Assembly (NCBI RefSeq): GCF_041929235.1
Contig: NZ_JBHFNP010000283.1
Location: 1-64,000 of the forward strand
Direction: 5' to 3'
DNA from: Microseira sp041929235
GTDB taxonomy: Bacteria; Cyanobacteriota; Cyanobacteriia; Cyanobacteriales; Aerosakkonemataceae
DNA length: 64,000 nt
Shown: in pieces, positions 8,121 to 16,881 of the stretch
How positions within the stretch are numbered: the first letter of the stretch is position 1
Layout of the letters: each line of letters starts with the position of its first letter
Notes under the pieces: model-generated
Told to the model about the DNA's origin: nothing
The model's database searches: none
What the model saw: only the letters and a program-made list of their open reading frames with translations
Position numbers and translations under genes: made by a program

Positions 8121-10481
8121 TTAGCTAGGAGTAAGATAGCGATCGCACCAATTCACCATCTCCCACAATACGTGTCCCACGGCTTCCCGCGAACGATACC
8201 CGTGGTCTTCTAACGGCAATACTACCCATCGCACAATTGCCCCCAATCCTTTCAACGCCTCATAAAGTCGTTCTGTTTGCAATGGATAGGTGCCGGGATT
8301 GCTATCATTCTCCCCGTGAATTAGCAGCAGGGGCGCTTTCACTTTTTCAGCATGTGTAAACGGAGACATGCGAATATAAGTTTCGCTCGCTTCCCAAAAA
8401 TTGCGCTGTTCTCCCTGAAACCCAAACGGTGTCAGGCTGCGGTTGTAAGCGCCACTCATGGCAATTCCGGCGCGAAACAAGTCTGCATGTGCCAGTAAAT
8501 TTACGGTGGTAAAAGCTCCGTAAGAGTGTCCGCAGATACATAGGCGATTGGCATCGGCAATGCCCCGCCCGACGACATAATCTACTGCTGCTTGCGCCGC
8601 GGCAATTAATTGTTCCACATAAGTATCGTTGGGTTCGGCATCGCCTTCGCCAATAATCGGCAAGCTGGGATTGTCTAAAACGGCATATCCCTGGGTTAGG
8701 AGGAACAAAACCGAAGTGCGGTGGGGACGACTGAAGGTATTTTCCGCTTTGGTGACCTGCCCTGCAAGTTCCCGATTTTTGAATTCTTCTGGATAGACCC
8801 AAAACACTGTTGGCAAGGCACCGTCGCGGGTGGGGTCGTATCCCGCAGGTAGGTAAAGTTTAGCGGATAGCTGCACGCCATCTGCGCGTTGGTAATGTAC
8901 TACTTCTTTGCGAACATCAGCAAATTGGGGTGCGGGATCGGGGTAAAAAGTGAGTTGGACGGTTTGGTTATCTTTGCGGTTTCGCAGGAATAAGTTAGAA
9001 GGTTCAGTTTTAGATTGGCGAGAAGTCAGCATCACGTTTTCGTCGTCGAGTAAGTCAAGGACTGACTCAAAATAAGGGTCTTGGCATCGCCACAGACGTT
9101 GAGTTTGTCCCGTCTCCACATCCATAGAATCGAGAAAGGGATAAACGCCTTCTGGGGATGCGCCTCGCCCGCCCAGATAGATTGCTTTACCATCGGGGGT
9201 GAAGCGCAAAACGGTGCGTCTGTATTGATTTAACGCCATTATTGGCGACCCCGGATCGGTGTAGTTGTCTTCATAACTGCGGTCTACTAGCAATTTTGGG
9301 GGTGTGGCGGGGGAGTTGGGATGAAGTCGCCAGATACGGGACTTGCGATTATCATACCAGCGTTCCCAGACCAAGGCGACATCTTCTCGACCCCAACAGA
9401 TGCAAGGAAAGCGATGTTCGGATTTCCAGAGGAGTTTGGGAGTATCTGTAAACGGGGCATCGAGTTCTAATAGGGCATCGCGGAAGGGTACATCTAAAGT
9501 TGGGTCGCCTTCATCTAATGCTTCTACCCAAAATAGGGTAGCAGGGCGATCGCTTCTCCATCCAACTCGTCGAGGTCCAGTTCGCACCGCGTCAAATTTG
9601 GTAGAAAGATTATCGGCGAGGGGTAGATCGGCGACTTGATGGATAATTTTGCCTGTAAGGTCGCATACTTCTATCCGATGAGGAAAGAAAGAGGATGGCA
9701 GTTGGTAAGAAAACGGTCGGTGTAGGGTGGTGAGGAGAATAAAATTCCCATCGGGAGAAGGTCTAGCTTCATCAATCAAACCAGGTGCGACCAAAGGGAT
9801 ACAGCGACCATCTAACGTTACTTCTACCAAACTGGAAGTTATGTAATATTCAAATAGCGCTTCATCGTGGGGATTTTTGAGCAAATTGGTGTAGGTGCGA
9901 TTGGGAGACTTGCGCCCCAAATTTTCTTGCACGAGCGGGCCACAAGGAATGGGAGACTGTATGGGAGGGTTGCCGCGATCGCTGTCAATAAACTTGCAAA
10001 TCAACGACTGATTCGATACCCAACGAAATGGTTTACCATAAGCCGCATTCAAAACTGCATCGGTCAAGCGGCGGGGAATGCCTTCTGCTAGATCCAAAAC
10101 CCATAATTCTAACCCATCGGCTTGAGTCAGCGTAAACGCCAGTTTATTACCATCTGGCGACGACCTGAGAAAGCTAATCTTGGCATCCGGTGGCAAATCT
10201 ACCACTTTCGGGGTATTTGACTCGAGCGGTCTTATTTTTATACTGCGATAGGCGTTATGGCGGGCAGGGCCATTAGTTTGAGGATTGAGGCGAAATCCTG
10301 CTACAGCTACCTCTGGTTCAGCTAAAAGGGAAATCGGAGGTAGTTCCGGGTGTTCTAACTCTACCAACCATTGCAGATTGGGACAAATCCAGGCAATTGG
10401 AGATGGGGGAGTATCGAGAATTTGGTTTATCGGTTCTGGAGGCGATCGCCAGAATTGCTCAACGTCGGGAAAATCAACCAT
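8121..10481 (-). CDS. S9-family prolyl oligopeptidase / glutamyl endopeptidase-like protein
   Basis: The 786-residue protein has a beta-propeller N-terminal part and an alpha/beta-hydrolase C-terminal domain. The serine nucleophile is in CGHSYGAF (about S653), the acid in HGENDSNPG and the histidine in EDHGYRSREA. The order and spacing fit family S9, close to the chloroplast glutamyl endopeptidase group (S9D). No signal peptide is seen, so it is probably a cytoplasmic peptidase clearing peptides. The gene stands alone between the fasciclin pair (convergent) and a divergent small membrane gene. Confidence 0.9.
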   Translation of the reverse strand: MVDFPDVEQFWRSPPEPINQILDTPPSPIAWICPNLQWLVELEHPELPPISLLAEPEVAVAGFRLNPQTNGPARHNAYRSIKIRPLESNTPKVVDLPPDAKISFLRSSPDGNKLAFTLTQADGLELWVLDLAEGIPRRLTDAVLNAAYGKPFRWVSNQSLICKFIDSDRGNPPIQSPIPCGPLVQENLGRKSPNRTYTNLLKNPHDEALFEYYITSSLVEVTLDGRCIPLVAPGLIDEARPSPDGNFILLTTLHRPFSYQLPSSFFPHRIEVCDLTGKIIHQVADLPLADNLSTKFDAVRTGPRRVGWRSDRPATLFWVEALDEGDPTLDVPFRDALLELDAPFTDTPKLLWKSEHRFPCICWGREDVALVWERWYDNRKSRIWRLHPNSPATPPKLLVDRSYEDNYTDPGSPIMALNQYRRTVLRFTPDGKAIYLGGRGASPEGVYPFLDSMDVETGQTQRLWRCQDPYFESVLDLLDDENVMLTSRQSKTEPSNLFLRNRKDNQTVQLTFYPDPAPQFADVRKEVVHYQRADGVQLSAKLYLPAGYDPTRDGALPTVFWVYPEEFKNRELAGQVTKAENTFSRPHRTSVLFLLTQGYAVLDNPSLPIIGEGDAEPNDTYVEQLIAAAQAAVDYVVGRGIADANRLCICGHSYGAFTTVNLLAHADLFRAGIAMSGAYNRSLTPFGFQGEQRNFWEASETYIRMSPFTHAEKVKAPLLLIHGENDSNPGTYPLQTERLYEALKGLGAIVRWVVLPLEDHGYRSREAVGHVLWEMVNWCDRYLTPS

Positions 10482-10544
10482 TTGGATTTGGCGAAAGGAA
10501 TATTAGTCTATCTTATATACAGCGCCCAAAATTAGCAATTTGAC

Positions 10545-10910
10545 ATGGATAGATTTGAATTTCAACTCGCGATGCTGCAAAAAGGGGCCGAAGAACTAGA
10601 GAAAAAGATTGCAGCCTTTACGACTATTCTTTTGCAATTAAAAACGGCTGCCATTACCCTATGGGTGGCTTTGATTGGTTGGGCTTTTACAATCAAAGTT
10701 GATTTGATTATTCCGGTTGGCTATGTCATTGTGTTTGGTTTCTGGTTTTTAGAAGCAACGTACTGGAGGGTGCAATATTACTGTATCAATAGGGCGACGG
10801 CAATAACCCAATACCTCAACGATCGAGACGCATTAGATGAAAGTTTTAATCACAAGTCAATTCCTGAATTTATTGTCTATCCGTTACAGGGTTTAAAGAC
10901 AATCAAGTGA
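10545..10910 (+). CDS. Small membrane protein of unknown function
   Basis: 121 residues: an amphipathic N-terminal helix (FQLAMLQKGAEELEKKIAAF) and two hydrophobic segments (about 45-57 and 60-82), with a soluble tail. No family recognised. A second tiny membrane ORF follows 6 bp later. Confidence 0.6.
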   Translation: MDRFEFQLAMLQKGAEELEKKIAAFTTILLQLKTAAITLWVALIGWAFTIKVDLIIPVGYVIVFGFWFLEATYWRVQYYCINRATAITQYLNDRDALDESFNHKSIPEFIVYPLQGLKTIK

Positions 10911-10916
10911 GCTTAT

Positions 10917-11015
10917 ATGTGGAAAGCTTTACGCGCAACATCTATATATATTTTTGACACATTTCTGTTTGTTGTTAATTCGGTTATTTGGTTAATTGCT
11001 ATCTATATTCCCTAG
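10917..11015 (+). CDS. Possible 32-residue membrane peptide
   Basis: ATG at 10917, 6 bp after the previous stop, opens a 32-codon frame that is almost entirely a single hydrophobic helix (FDTFLFVVNSVIWLIAIYIP). Composition and position suggest a real small membrane protein co-transcribed with the gene before it. No homologue is recalled, and chance cannot be excluded. Confidence 0.35.
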   Translation: MWKALRATSIYIFDTFLFVVNSVIWLIAIYIP

Positions 11016-11123
11016 CTTGTAAGTTAGGTTGAGGCAGTAGACACAAATTGCGTTCTGAATTTGGAAGAGGCAACTTCCAAGGGGATGCTACAGTATGCTT
11101 ATCGTCATCCAAAAGGAAGAAAA

Positions 11124-11468
11124 ATGAGCGCGATTCAACTTACAGTCATTCCTCATCAAACCCAAGATGGGACACCTTACCAACACCTGCACGTTGAGAT
11201 TGCCAACGAAAACGGCATCATTACGCCTGGGGATTTGAAGGGGTTGAAATTGCCAGCGGGGATTAATTATTCCCAAGGCATTGTTATTGAGGGGAAAGCA
11301 GCGATTTGGTTGTACGGTTATTTAGTTCACGAATGCCATCCAGCAGCTTGGGTGGGGTGTTATGACCCCCGTTTGGGTGCAGTGGTGGTGGCGACGCATA
11401 CTCCTGATATTTCGATTTCCCAAGTGTTTAAAGTCGATTTACCTGCTGCTAGTTTTGGGCAGAGTTGA
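11124..11468 (+). CDS. csx3: Csx3 (Crn3) ring nuclease
   Basis: The 114-residue protein contains IWLYGYLVHECHPAAW and CYDPRLGAVVVATH, the conserved core of Csx3. Csx3/Crn3 binds and degrades cyclic tetra-adenylate, switching off type III CRISPR signalling. The ATG at 11124 is preferred over upstream codons because an AAGGAAGA ribosome-binding site precedes it and MSAIQLTVIP is a natural start. It faces the WYL regulator tail-to-tail with no spacer between the stop codons. The type III operon with a cyclase-competent Cas10 begins 1.6 kb further on. Confidence 0.88.
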   Translation: MSAIQLTVIPHQTQDGTPYQHLHVEIANENGIITPGDLKGLKLPAGINYSQGIVIEGKAAIWLYGYLVHECHPAAWVGCYDPRLGAVVVATHTPDISISQVFKVDLPAASFGQS

Positions 11469-12896
11469 TTACAGCGATTTATAGAGGTTCATAGTAAGTT
11501 GGATTTCTGATGCCATGTCTTCTCGCAACTGCCAAGGTATTAAGACTTCCACTTTTGAACCTAACGCTCGTAACCATCTAACTACATAGTAGTCTGTAAC
11601 TCGGTAAGAGAGTTGGTAGTACACATCAGTAGTAGGACGAGACTGGAGGACTTCTAAAAGAGTCTTCCGGTGTACTGGATTGGGAGTGTATTGTTTGATT
11701 AATGTGGCGGCGCGATCGCAGTCAATCAAAGTAAAACTATTGTGAATACTAATCCCCTCAATATAACTTTGATGAAAATCCCGCTCAAATCGCAATACCA
11801 TCAGCGCTGTTTCTTTATAAAAGTCGCAACCCCAAGCTTTTTTTAACATTGCATTAACTGTTTTGGGAGTGGGCAAGCGATTTTCTGCATATTGCTCTCT
11901 TAATAATTGGGGAATGCGGGGGTCTTGCCAATCCAAAGGTTCTATGCGCTTAGAAATAATTCGATCGAGGCGATATTTATACCAACTGATTTGATCTTTA
12001 GGAGTGCTGCCATAAGCACAGAGATATTTAGCACGTTCCATAAAGTAAATGCAAACGGGGTAAACTACGCATTCCTTAATCAGATTTTGATGAGCGCTGC
12101 GATAGGTTAGGAGTAAAGGTGGAATTTGCCCGGAATCCCAAAGTTCTTGCAATTCACTCTGAATTTGATCGACTGCATCTTGCATAGGACTCGATTCTGG
12201 TACAACATAATCAACATACAAAAACACTCGATGATTGTCTTCATCTGGTATCTCTTCTGAAATTTGTTCGGCTAATACGGGGAAAGTAGGATCGAGAAAA
12301 CTAAACATACCCAATGCGCTAGACACATAAGCTTGTGCTTTAGGAGTCAAAAAATTTTCAAGGTTAGAGTTTTCTGTTTGATGGAAAATTGAAGGAAATT
12401 TTTCCACGCGGCGATATTGCTTGCTCCTACCTGCCACATCAGTGACTCGTTGCAGCCAATTGCGACTAACCAATAAATCGAAGTCACTCTGAAGGGATTT
12501 GCGAACCTGAGCAAATAACCGTTCTTTTAAGCTAGTATCTAGAACCGCATCAGTAATAGGGATTTGCTTTCCCAGAGAATGTCGCCATTCATCTACAGAT
12601 ATATTAGATTCTACTAACCACTGTCTTGTGGTTTTATGACAAGCACAGTTAGGCTCTGGATAGTTAATAATATTTTCCTGTTTTTCGTCTTTGTAATTTT
12701 CACCGAAAAAGGCTTCGCGCCAATCAGCATAGGTAAAGCAATGGGGGAGAACAGTATATCCATCGTCGCTATAGAACCAACGTAACAAAACCCATAATCT
12801 CAGAGCGCGGATCAGGTTTTGACTTTGGTCTAGAGAGCCATTGGCTAACTGTTGTAATAACTTGGATTGGGGGGGATTACGGAAAATTACGCTCAT
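11469..12896 (-). CDS. WYL-domain CRISPR-associated protein (TIGR03985-like)
   Basis: 475 residues. The C-terminal half (from about 200) reads as a WYL-type ligand-binding region with YRSAHQNLIKECVVYPVCIYFMERAKYLCAYG. The N-terminal part is helical and may bind DNA. From memory it matches the TIGR03985 family, found beside cyanobacterial type III loci. WYL proteins are usually ligand-responsive transcription regulators. It points away from the effector operon, and the 190-bp gap between them (12897-13086) is the likely shared control region. The exact ligand is unknown. Confidence 0.75.
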   Translation of the reverse strand: MSVIFRNPPQSKLLQQLANGSLDQSQNLIRALRLWVLLRWFYSDDGYTVLPHCFTYADWREAFFGENYKDEKQENIINYPEPNCACHKTTRQWLVESNISVDEWRHSLGKQIPITDAVLDTSLKERLFAQVRKSLQSDFDLLVSRNWLQRVTDVAGRSKQYRRVEKFPSIFHQTENSNLENFLTPKAQAYVSSALGMFSFLDPTFPVLAEQISEEIPDEDNHRVFLYVDYVVPESSPMQDAVDQIQSELQELWDSGQIPPLLLTYRSAHQNLIKECVVYPVCIYFMERAKYLCAYGSTPKDQISWYKYRLDRIISKRIEPLDWQDPRIPQLLREQYAENRLPTPKTVNAMLKKAWGCDFYKETALMVLRFERDFHQSYIEGISIHNSFTLIDCDRAATLIKQYTPNPVHRKTLLEVLQSRPTTDVYYQLSYRVTDYYVVRWLRALGSKVEVLIPWQLREDMASEIQLTMNLYKSL

Positions 12897-13086
12897 TGTA
12901 AATTAATCAATTAATGTTGCGATTTCTAGAGTAGCAGGTATCGGAAATAGGGGTAGTCCGATAGGATGCGATAATTAGGCAAGACGAACAAGTTAGCTTT
13001 CGTTGCTGGGGAGAGCGATCGCGAGAGTAGTCCCCAAACTATTCTGTTGGCTTAAATCTATATTTAGTGGAATTTAGCAACACGAT

Positions 13087-14553
13087 ATGAGTACATCCGA
13101 CACAAATTACAAAGTTGACCATTTGTTCTTACTCGTTGGTGAGAACCCCTTACCTAACTACATTGCAGCAAAGATGTTGCTCAAAGAGGGCGGCACTGTT
13201 TACTTGGTACACAGCACAGACACAGCGAGTAAAGCAGATTGTTTAAAGAGAAGGCTAGATCCTGTAAATATTGAATTGATTTCACTAGGCAAAAGTGAGG
13301 CTGACTCCAGTGTTATTCGAGACAAAATCCAAAACCAGGTAAAAAAAATCCTGAAAGAACATCCAAACGCTACTTTTGGTTTGAATTATACAGGTGGTAC
13401 AAAAGCAATGTCAGTTCACAGCTATCGTGCCTTGTTTGAAGCTTCAGGAGTTGACGATGCCAAGTTTAGTTATCTTGACGCTCGCAGTTTACAAATGCTT
13501 ATAGATAGGGAAAATGACTCTCCTAAACCAGAACTAGTAAACGAAAAACTTTCATTAGAAGAAATATTTGACCTGCATGATTTACGCTGGGAATCAGATA
13601 AAAAACCAGTTACCAAGCCGATCCTACCTGAATTAGCGATAGAGTTGGCAAAATTACATACCGCTCCGAGTTTAGTAATAGCATGGCGCTGGTGGTGCGA
13701 TAACGTACTCAAACCTGCTACAAAACTACTGAAAAAAAAGCAGAATAAAGCCCCAGAATGGGAATGGAATAAAGACAATCAGATAGATAAAGTTATCTTA
13801 AAACCAGATATTGCTGTTCAGCAAATGAATAAAGCCTTGCAGGAGTATCTCAAGCAACCGGAAGAAGGTAAATCTCTTTTAGAGGCTTTTCAACAAGAAA
13901 ATTTTAAAACAGTAAAAGGTCTTGTCAATTTTTACAATGCTTTATGGGATCCAGAGTATACACAACAGATAGAAAAGGTAACTAAGCTTTTGGTAGAGGA
14001 AAAGTATTTGGGTGAATCTGAAATCGAGTTATCACTCAATCAATTTGCTGAAAAATCCAAACAATCTGCTGACAAGCCTCACTTGGAGAAATCTAAGGAC
14101 GCTTGCCGATGGCTTGATGGTCTTTGGTTGGAGCATTATGTATTACATCAAGTTCAGTTACTTTCTGAAAATCATCCTGGTTTGATAAATGATAGCGGAA
14201 TGTCATTTAAAGTCAAGGATGCGAAAAAAGAAAAATTCGAGTTTGATGTTGCCTTCGTCAAAGATTACCAACTGTTTGCTTTATCTTGTACCACTGACGC
14301 GAGCAAAAGTCTTTGTAAATCAAAACTATTTGAAGCTTATATCAGATCGCGTCAATTGGGTGGAGAGCAAGCACGAGTGGCTTTAGTCTGTTGCTATGAC
14401 AAACCAAAAGATTTAGCAGACGAAATGAAAGTTGACAGTGAGGTAGATAAAAAAGACCCAAAAATAGTGGTTTTTGGCTGTAAGGAGCTTGATAATCTTC
14501 ATGTTCATATTAAAAACTGGATTGAAGAAATTAACTGTTACTACGCGCCATGA
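13087..14553 (+). CDS. CARF-domain effector with PD-(D/E)XK-like C-terminus (Card1/Can2-like)
   Basis: The 488-residue protein opens with a Rossmann-like CARF domain. The TGGTK loop at 102-106 lies in GLNYTGGTKAMSVHSYRAL, as in DUF1887/Card1/Can2 cyclic-oligoadenylate sensors. The C-terminal domain has the nuclease layout WLDGLWLEHYV (E349), then FEFDVAF (D387), then a strand where E-x-K is expected. That strand reads ALSCTTD (S400-C401-T402), with lysines only at 407, 411 and 413. It may be a nuclease with a migrated lysine or a sensor that lost catalysis. First gene of the operon; its stop overlaps the cas10 start (ATGA). Confidence 0.8.
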   Translation: MSTSDTNYKVDHLFLLVGENPLPNYIAAKMLLKEGGTVYLVHSTDTASKADCLKRRLDPVNIELISLGKSEADSSVIRDKIQNQVKKILKEHPNATFGLNYTGGTKAMSVHSYRALFEASGVDDAKFSYLDARSLQMLIDRENDSPKPELVNEKLSLEEIFDLHDLRWESDKKPVTKPILPELAIELAKLHTAPSLVIAWRWWCDNVLKPATKLLKKKQNKAPEWEWNKDNQIDKVILKPDIAVQQMNKALQEYLKQPEEGKSLLEAFQQENFKTVKGLVNFYNALWDPEYTQQIEKVTKLLVEEKYLGESEIELSLNQFAEKSKQSADKPHLEKSKDACRWLDGLWLEHYVLHQVQLLSENHPGLINDSGMSFKVKDAKKEKFEFDVAFVKDYQLFALSCTTDASKSLCKSKLFEAYIRSRQLGGEQARVALVCCYDKPKDLADEMKVDSEVDKKDPKIVVFGCKELDNLHVHIKNWIEEINCYYAP

Positions 14554-16223
14554 GTAAATATATTGCAACTGTAATTGATCCAACGGGAATACAGCCATAC
14601 ATCTTCGGTAGCAACCGCTTGCGCGAGAACATTGGTGGCTCGTATTTAGTCGATCGAGCAACTGATGAATGGGTTAAGTGGGCTTTGCGTCAAAAATTTG
14701 GAGAGAATGTTTATATTCCTCTAACTCAACCAGAAAAACAGATTGACCGAGATAATCTAGATGCTGAATTAGTCTATACGGGAGGCGGTAACGCAGTTAT
14801 TCTCTTCAAAGATAGAGACTGTGCTGTCAAATTTACTAGAACCTTGAGCGAAAAGATATTGCGAGAAGCACCAGGTTTAAAAATTGTAGTCGCTCACAGT
14901 CAACCTTTTGAATGGGGAAATAGCTTATGGGAAGTTATAGATTGTTTAATGAAAGAATTAGAACGGAAGAAACGCGAGTACAATCCTTCTGTTCCTTTGC
15001 TCGGTTTAGGGGTGACGGCTAGCTGTCTTTCTACTGGGTTAGTTGCAGTGGATACTAGCGATCGCTACAGTGTCCCTACCAGTTATCCGGTTTCTAGAGA
15101 AATCGTTGAAAAACTCAGAACCGTTGACTCTAAAAATGATGCTCCAGCTAACAAACAGCTAATCAAGACTATCTTTGAGGGTTTGGATCTTGGTGATTAC
15201 ATAGTTCCTTATGATGTTGATGATTTAGGTCGCACTGAGGGAAGAAGTAGTTACATGGCGATCGTTCACGCTGATGGGAATGGAATGGGCGATCGCTTCA
15301 AAGACTATGGCAGTAAATCTCAATCAGATCGAGATTATATTAGCCGTATGCGTGACCTCTCTGAGAAAGTTAACCAAGCAGGGATAAACGCTCTCCGAAA
15401 AGTTGCAGATAGAGTTATCCAATTAGCAGAGGGAAAATTACAGGAGCCGTTTGCAATTACAGAAAGAGATGGTAAAAAATATTTACCTTTTCGTCCCATA
15501 GTATATGGGGGCGATGATGTCACATTTGTGTGTGATGGACGTTTGGGATTAAGTTTAGCTGCACTCTACCTCAAGGAATTTGAAGCTGAAAAAGAAAATA
15601 TTTCTGATGGAAAAGACTTAACGGCTTGTGCAGGAATAGCAATTGTCAAGACTCATTATCCATTTGCCAGATCTTATCAACTAAGTGAGGCACTGTGCAG
15701 CAACGCTAAAAAATTTATGCGTGACGAGAAAGAACGATTAGGAAGCTCGGATTTCTCGGCAATTGATTGGCATATTGCTGCTAGTGGCTTGTTAGGATCG
15801 ATCGGTGAAATTCGCAAACGAGAATATCAAGTGGCAGAAGGTAATCTCACCATGCGACCTCTCTACTTACAGTCTGATAATGATTGGCGCAATTGGTATG
15901 ATTTTTCTCAAGTAGTGCATAACTTTAACACGCATCCAGACTGGGCAGGTAGTCGCAATAAAGTAATAGCATTGCGAGAGCATTTACGCCAAGGTACACA
16001 AAAAACTAAACAGTTTTTACAGGTTTACTGTTTGGATAAGAACTATCTACCTAAGTTTACCAAAGAAAGTAATGATGAGTTTTATCAATGTGGCTGGACT
16101 GATGATCCCAGAAAAAATGAGAAAATTTGCGGATATTTTGATGCAATTGAAGCAATGGAATTTCATGTGCCATTAAAGGAGAAACCCAATGGAGATTTAT
16201 TATCTGAAAATACTACTCCTTAG
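14550..16223 (+). CDS. cas10: Cas10-like cyclase subunit without HD domain
   Basis: The 557-residue protein has two palm-type domains. The first, IVHADGNGMGDRF, has a metal-binding Asp near 242. The second carries YGGDDVTF with GGDD at 320-323, the cyclic-oligoadenylate synthase motif. No HD nuclease motif is found at the N-terminus, which begins directly with IATVIDPTGIQPYIFGSNRLREN. It is shorter than HD-containing Cas10 proteins. It should nucleate the type III complex and make cyclic oligoadenylate when target RNA is bound, but not cut ssDNA. It overlaps the CARF gene by 4 bp and the next Cas7 gene by 35 bp. Confidence 0.85.
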   Translation: MSKYIATVIDPTGIQPYIFGSNRLRENIGGSYLVDRATDEWVKWALRQKFGENVYIPLTQPEKQIDRDNLDAELVYTGGGNAVILFKDRDCAVKFTRTLSEKILREAPGLKIVVAHSQPFEWGNSLWEVIDCLMKELERKKREYNPSVPLLGLGVTASCLSTGLVAVDTSDRYSVPTSYPVSREIVEKLRTVDSKNDAPANKQLIKTIFEGLDLGDYIVPYDVDDLGRTEGRSSYMAIVHADGNGMGDRFKDYGSKSQSDRDYISRMRDLSEKVNQAGINALRKVADRVIQLAEGKLQEPFAITERDGKKYLPFRPIVYGGDDVTFVCDGRLGLSLAALYLKEFEAEKENISDGKDLTACAGIAIVKTHYPFARSYQLSEALCSNAKKFMRDEKERLGSSDFSAIDWHIAASGLLGSIGEIRKREYQVAEGNLTMRPLYLQSDNDWRNWYDFSQVVHNFNTHPDWAGSRNKVIALREHLRQGTQKTKQFLQVYCLDKNYLPKFTKESNDEFYQCGWTDDPRKNEKICGYFDAIEAMEFHVPLKEKPNGDLLSENTTP

Positions 16224-16881
16224 CGATACAACTTTTGGACGTGGTGATGGAGTCGCAGGTTTAATTGACCAAGAAGTAGAACACGATCCTAATGGATTTC
16301 CCTACTTACGTGGGCGGACGCTCAAAGGCTTATTAAGTGAGGAGTGCGATAACTTAATTACTGTCATTTCCGCTCCGCCACCTTCGCGTTGGATAGAAGC
16401 AGTGGAGCATTTATTTGGCATACCTGGTAGCACCCTTGAAACTATCTCTAAAATGCACGTTGGTGATGCTTGTTTACCCCCAGATTTACGAAGGGAAGTA
16501 GGAATTCAACTTGACCAGGAAAGGGATAGAGAACGCAGGGGTCAGGAAAGAAGACTAACCGAATCAGATGTGCTTGCTTCTCTGACTACCATTCGCCGTC
16601 AAACTTCTATTGACCCTGAAGATGGCGCACCTGTAGAACATAGCTTGCGTTCAAGTCGAGTTGTTATCCGAGATTTGACTTTTACTGCACAACTATTATT
16701 TGAAGAGAAACCAACAGCAGATATGCTAGCACTCTTAGCCATAAGTACGTTAGCACTGCGGCGGGTTGGTAGTGTAAGAAACCGGGGGAGAGGTCACGTT
16801 CAGTGTACGCTGCATGACTCGAATGGTAAAGAAGTTACTCAAGAACATTTTCGTTATTTTGATCAGGAAACAAAGGGATGA
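16189..16881 (+). CDS. Cas7-type RAMP subunit (Csm3-like)
   Basis: The 230-residue RAMP has the early signature GLIDQEVEHDPNGFPYLRG followed by RTLKGLL, matching the Csm3/Cas7 loop plus helix. Asp27 is placed like the Cas7 residue that cuts target RNA every six nucleotides. A late glycine-rich VGSVRNRGRGHV loop closes the domain. The start ATG follows an AAGGAG and lies inside the end of cas10. In the fused III-D variant effector this domain is the first part of the Cas7-Cas5-Cas11 chain. Here it is a free gene, 4-bp overlapped with csx10. Confidence 0.82.
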   Translation: MEIYYLKILLLSDTTFGRGDGVAGLIDQEVEHDPNGFPYLRGRTLKGLLSEECDNLITVISAPPPSRWIEAVEHLFGIPGSTLETISKMHVGDACLPPDLRREVGIQLDQERDRERRGQERRLTESDVLASLTTIRRQTSIDPEDGAPVEHSLRSSRVVIRDLTFTAQLLFEEKPTADMLALLAISTLALRRVGSVRNRGRGHVQCTLHDSNGKEVTQEHFRYFDQETKG

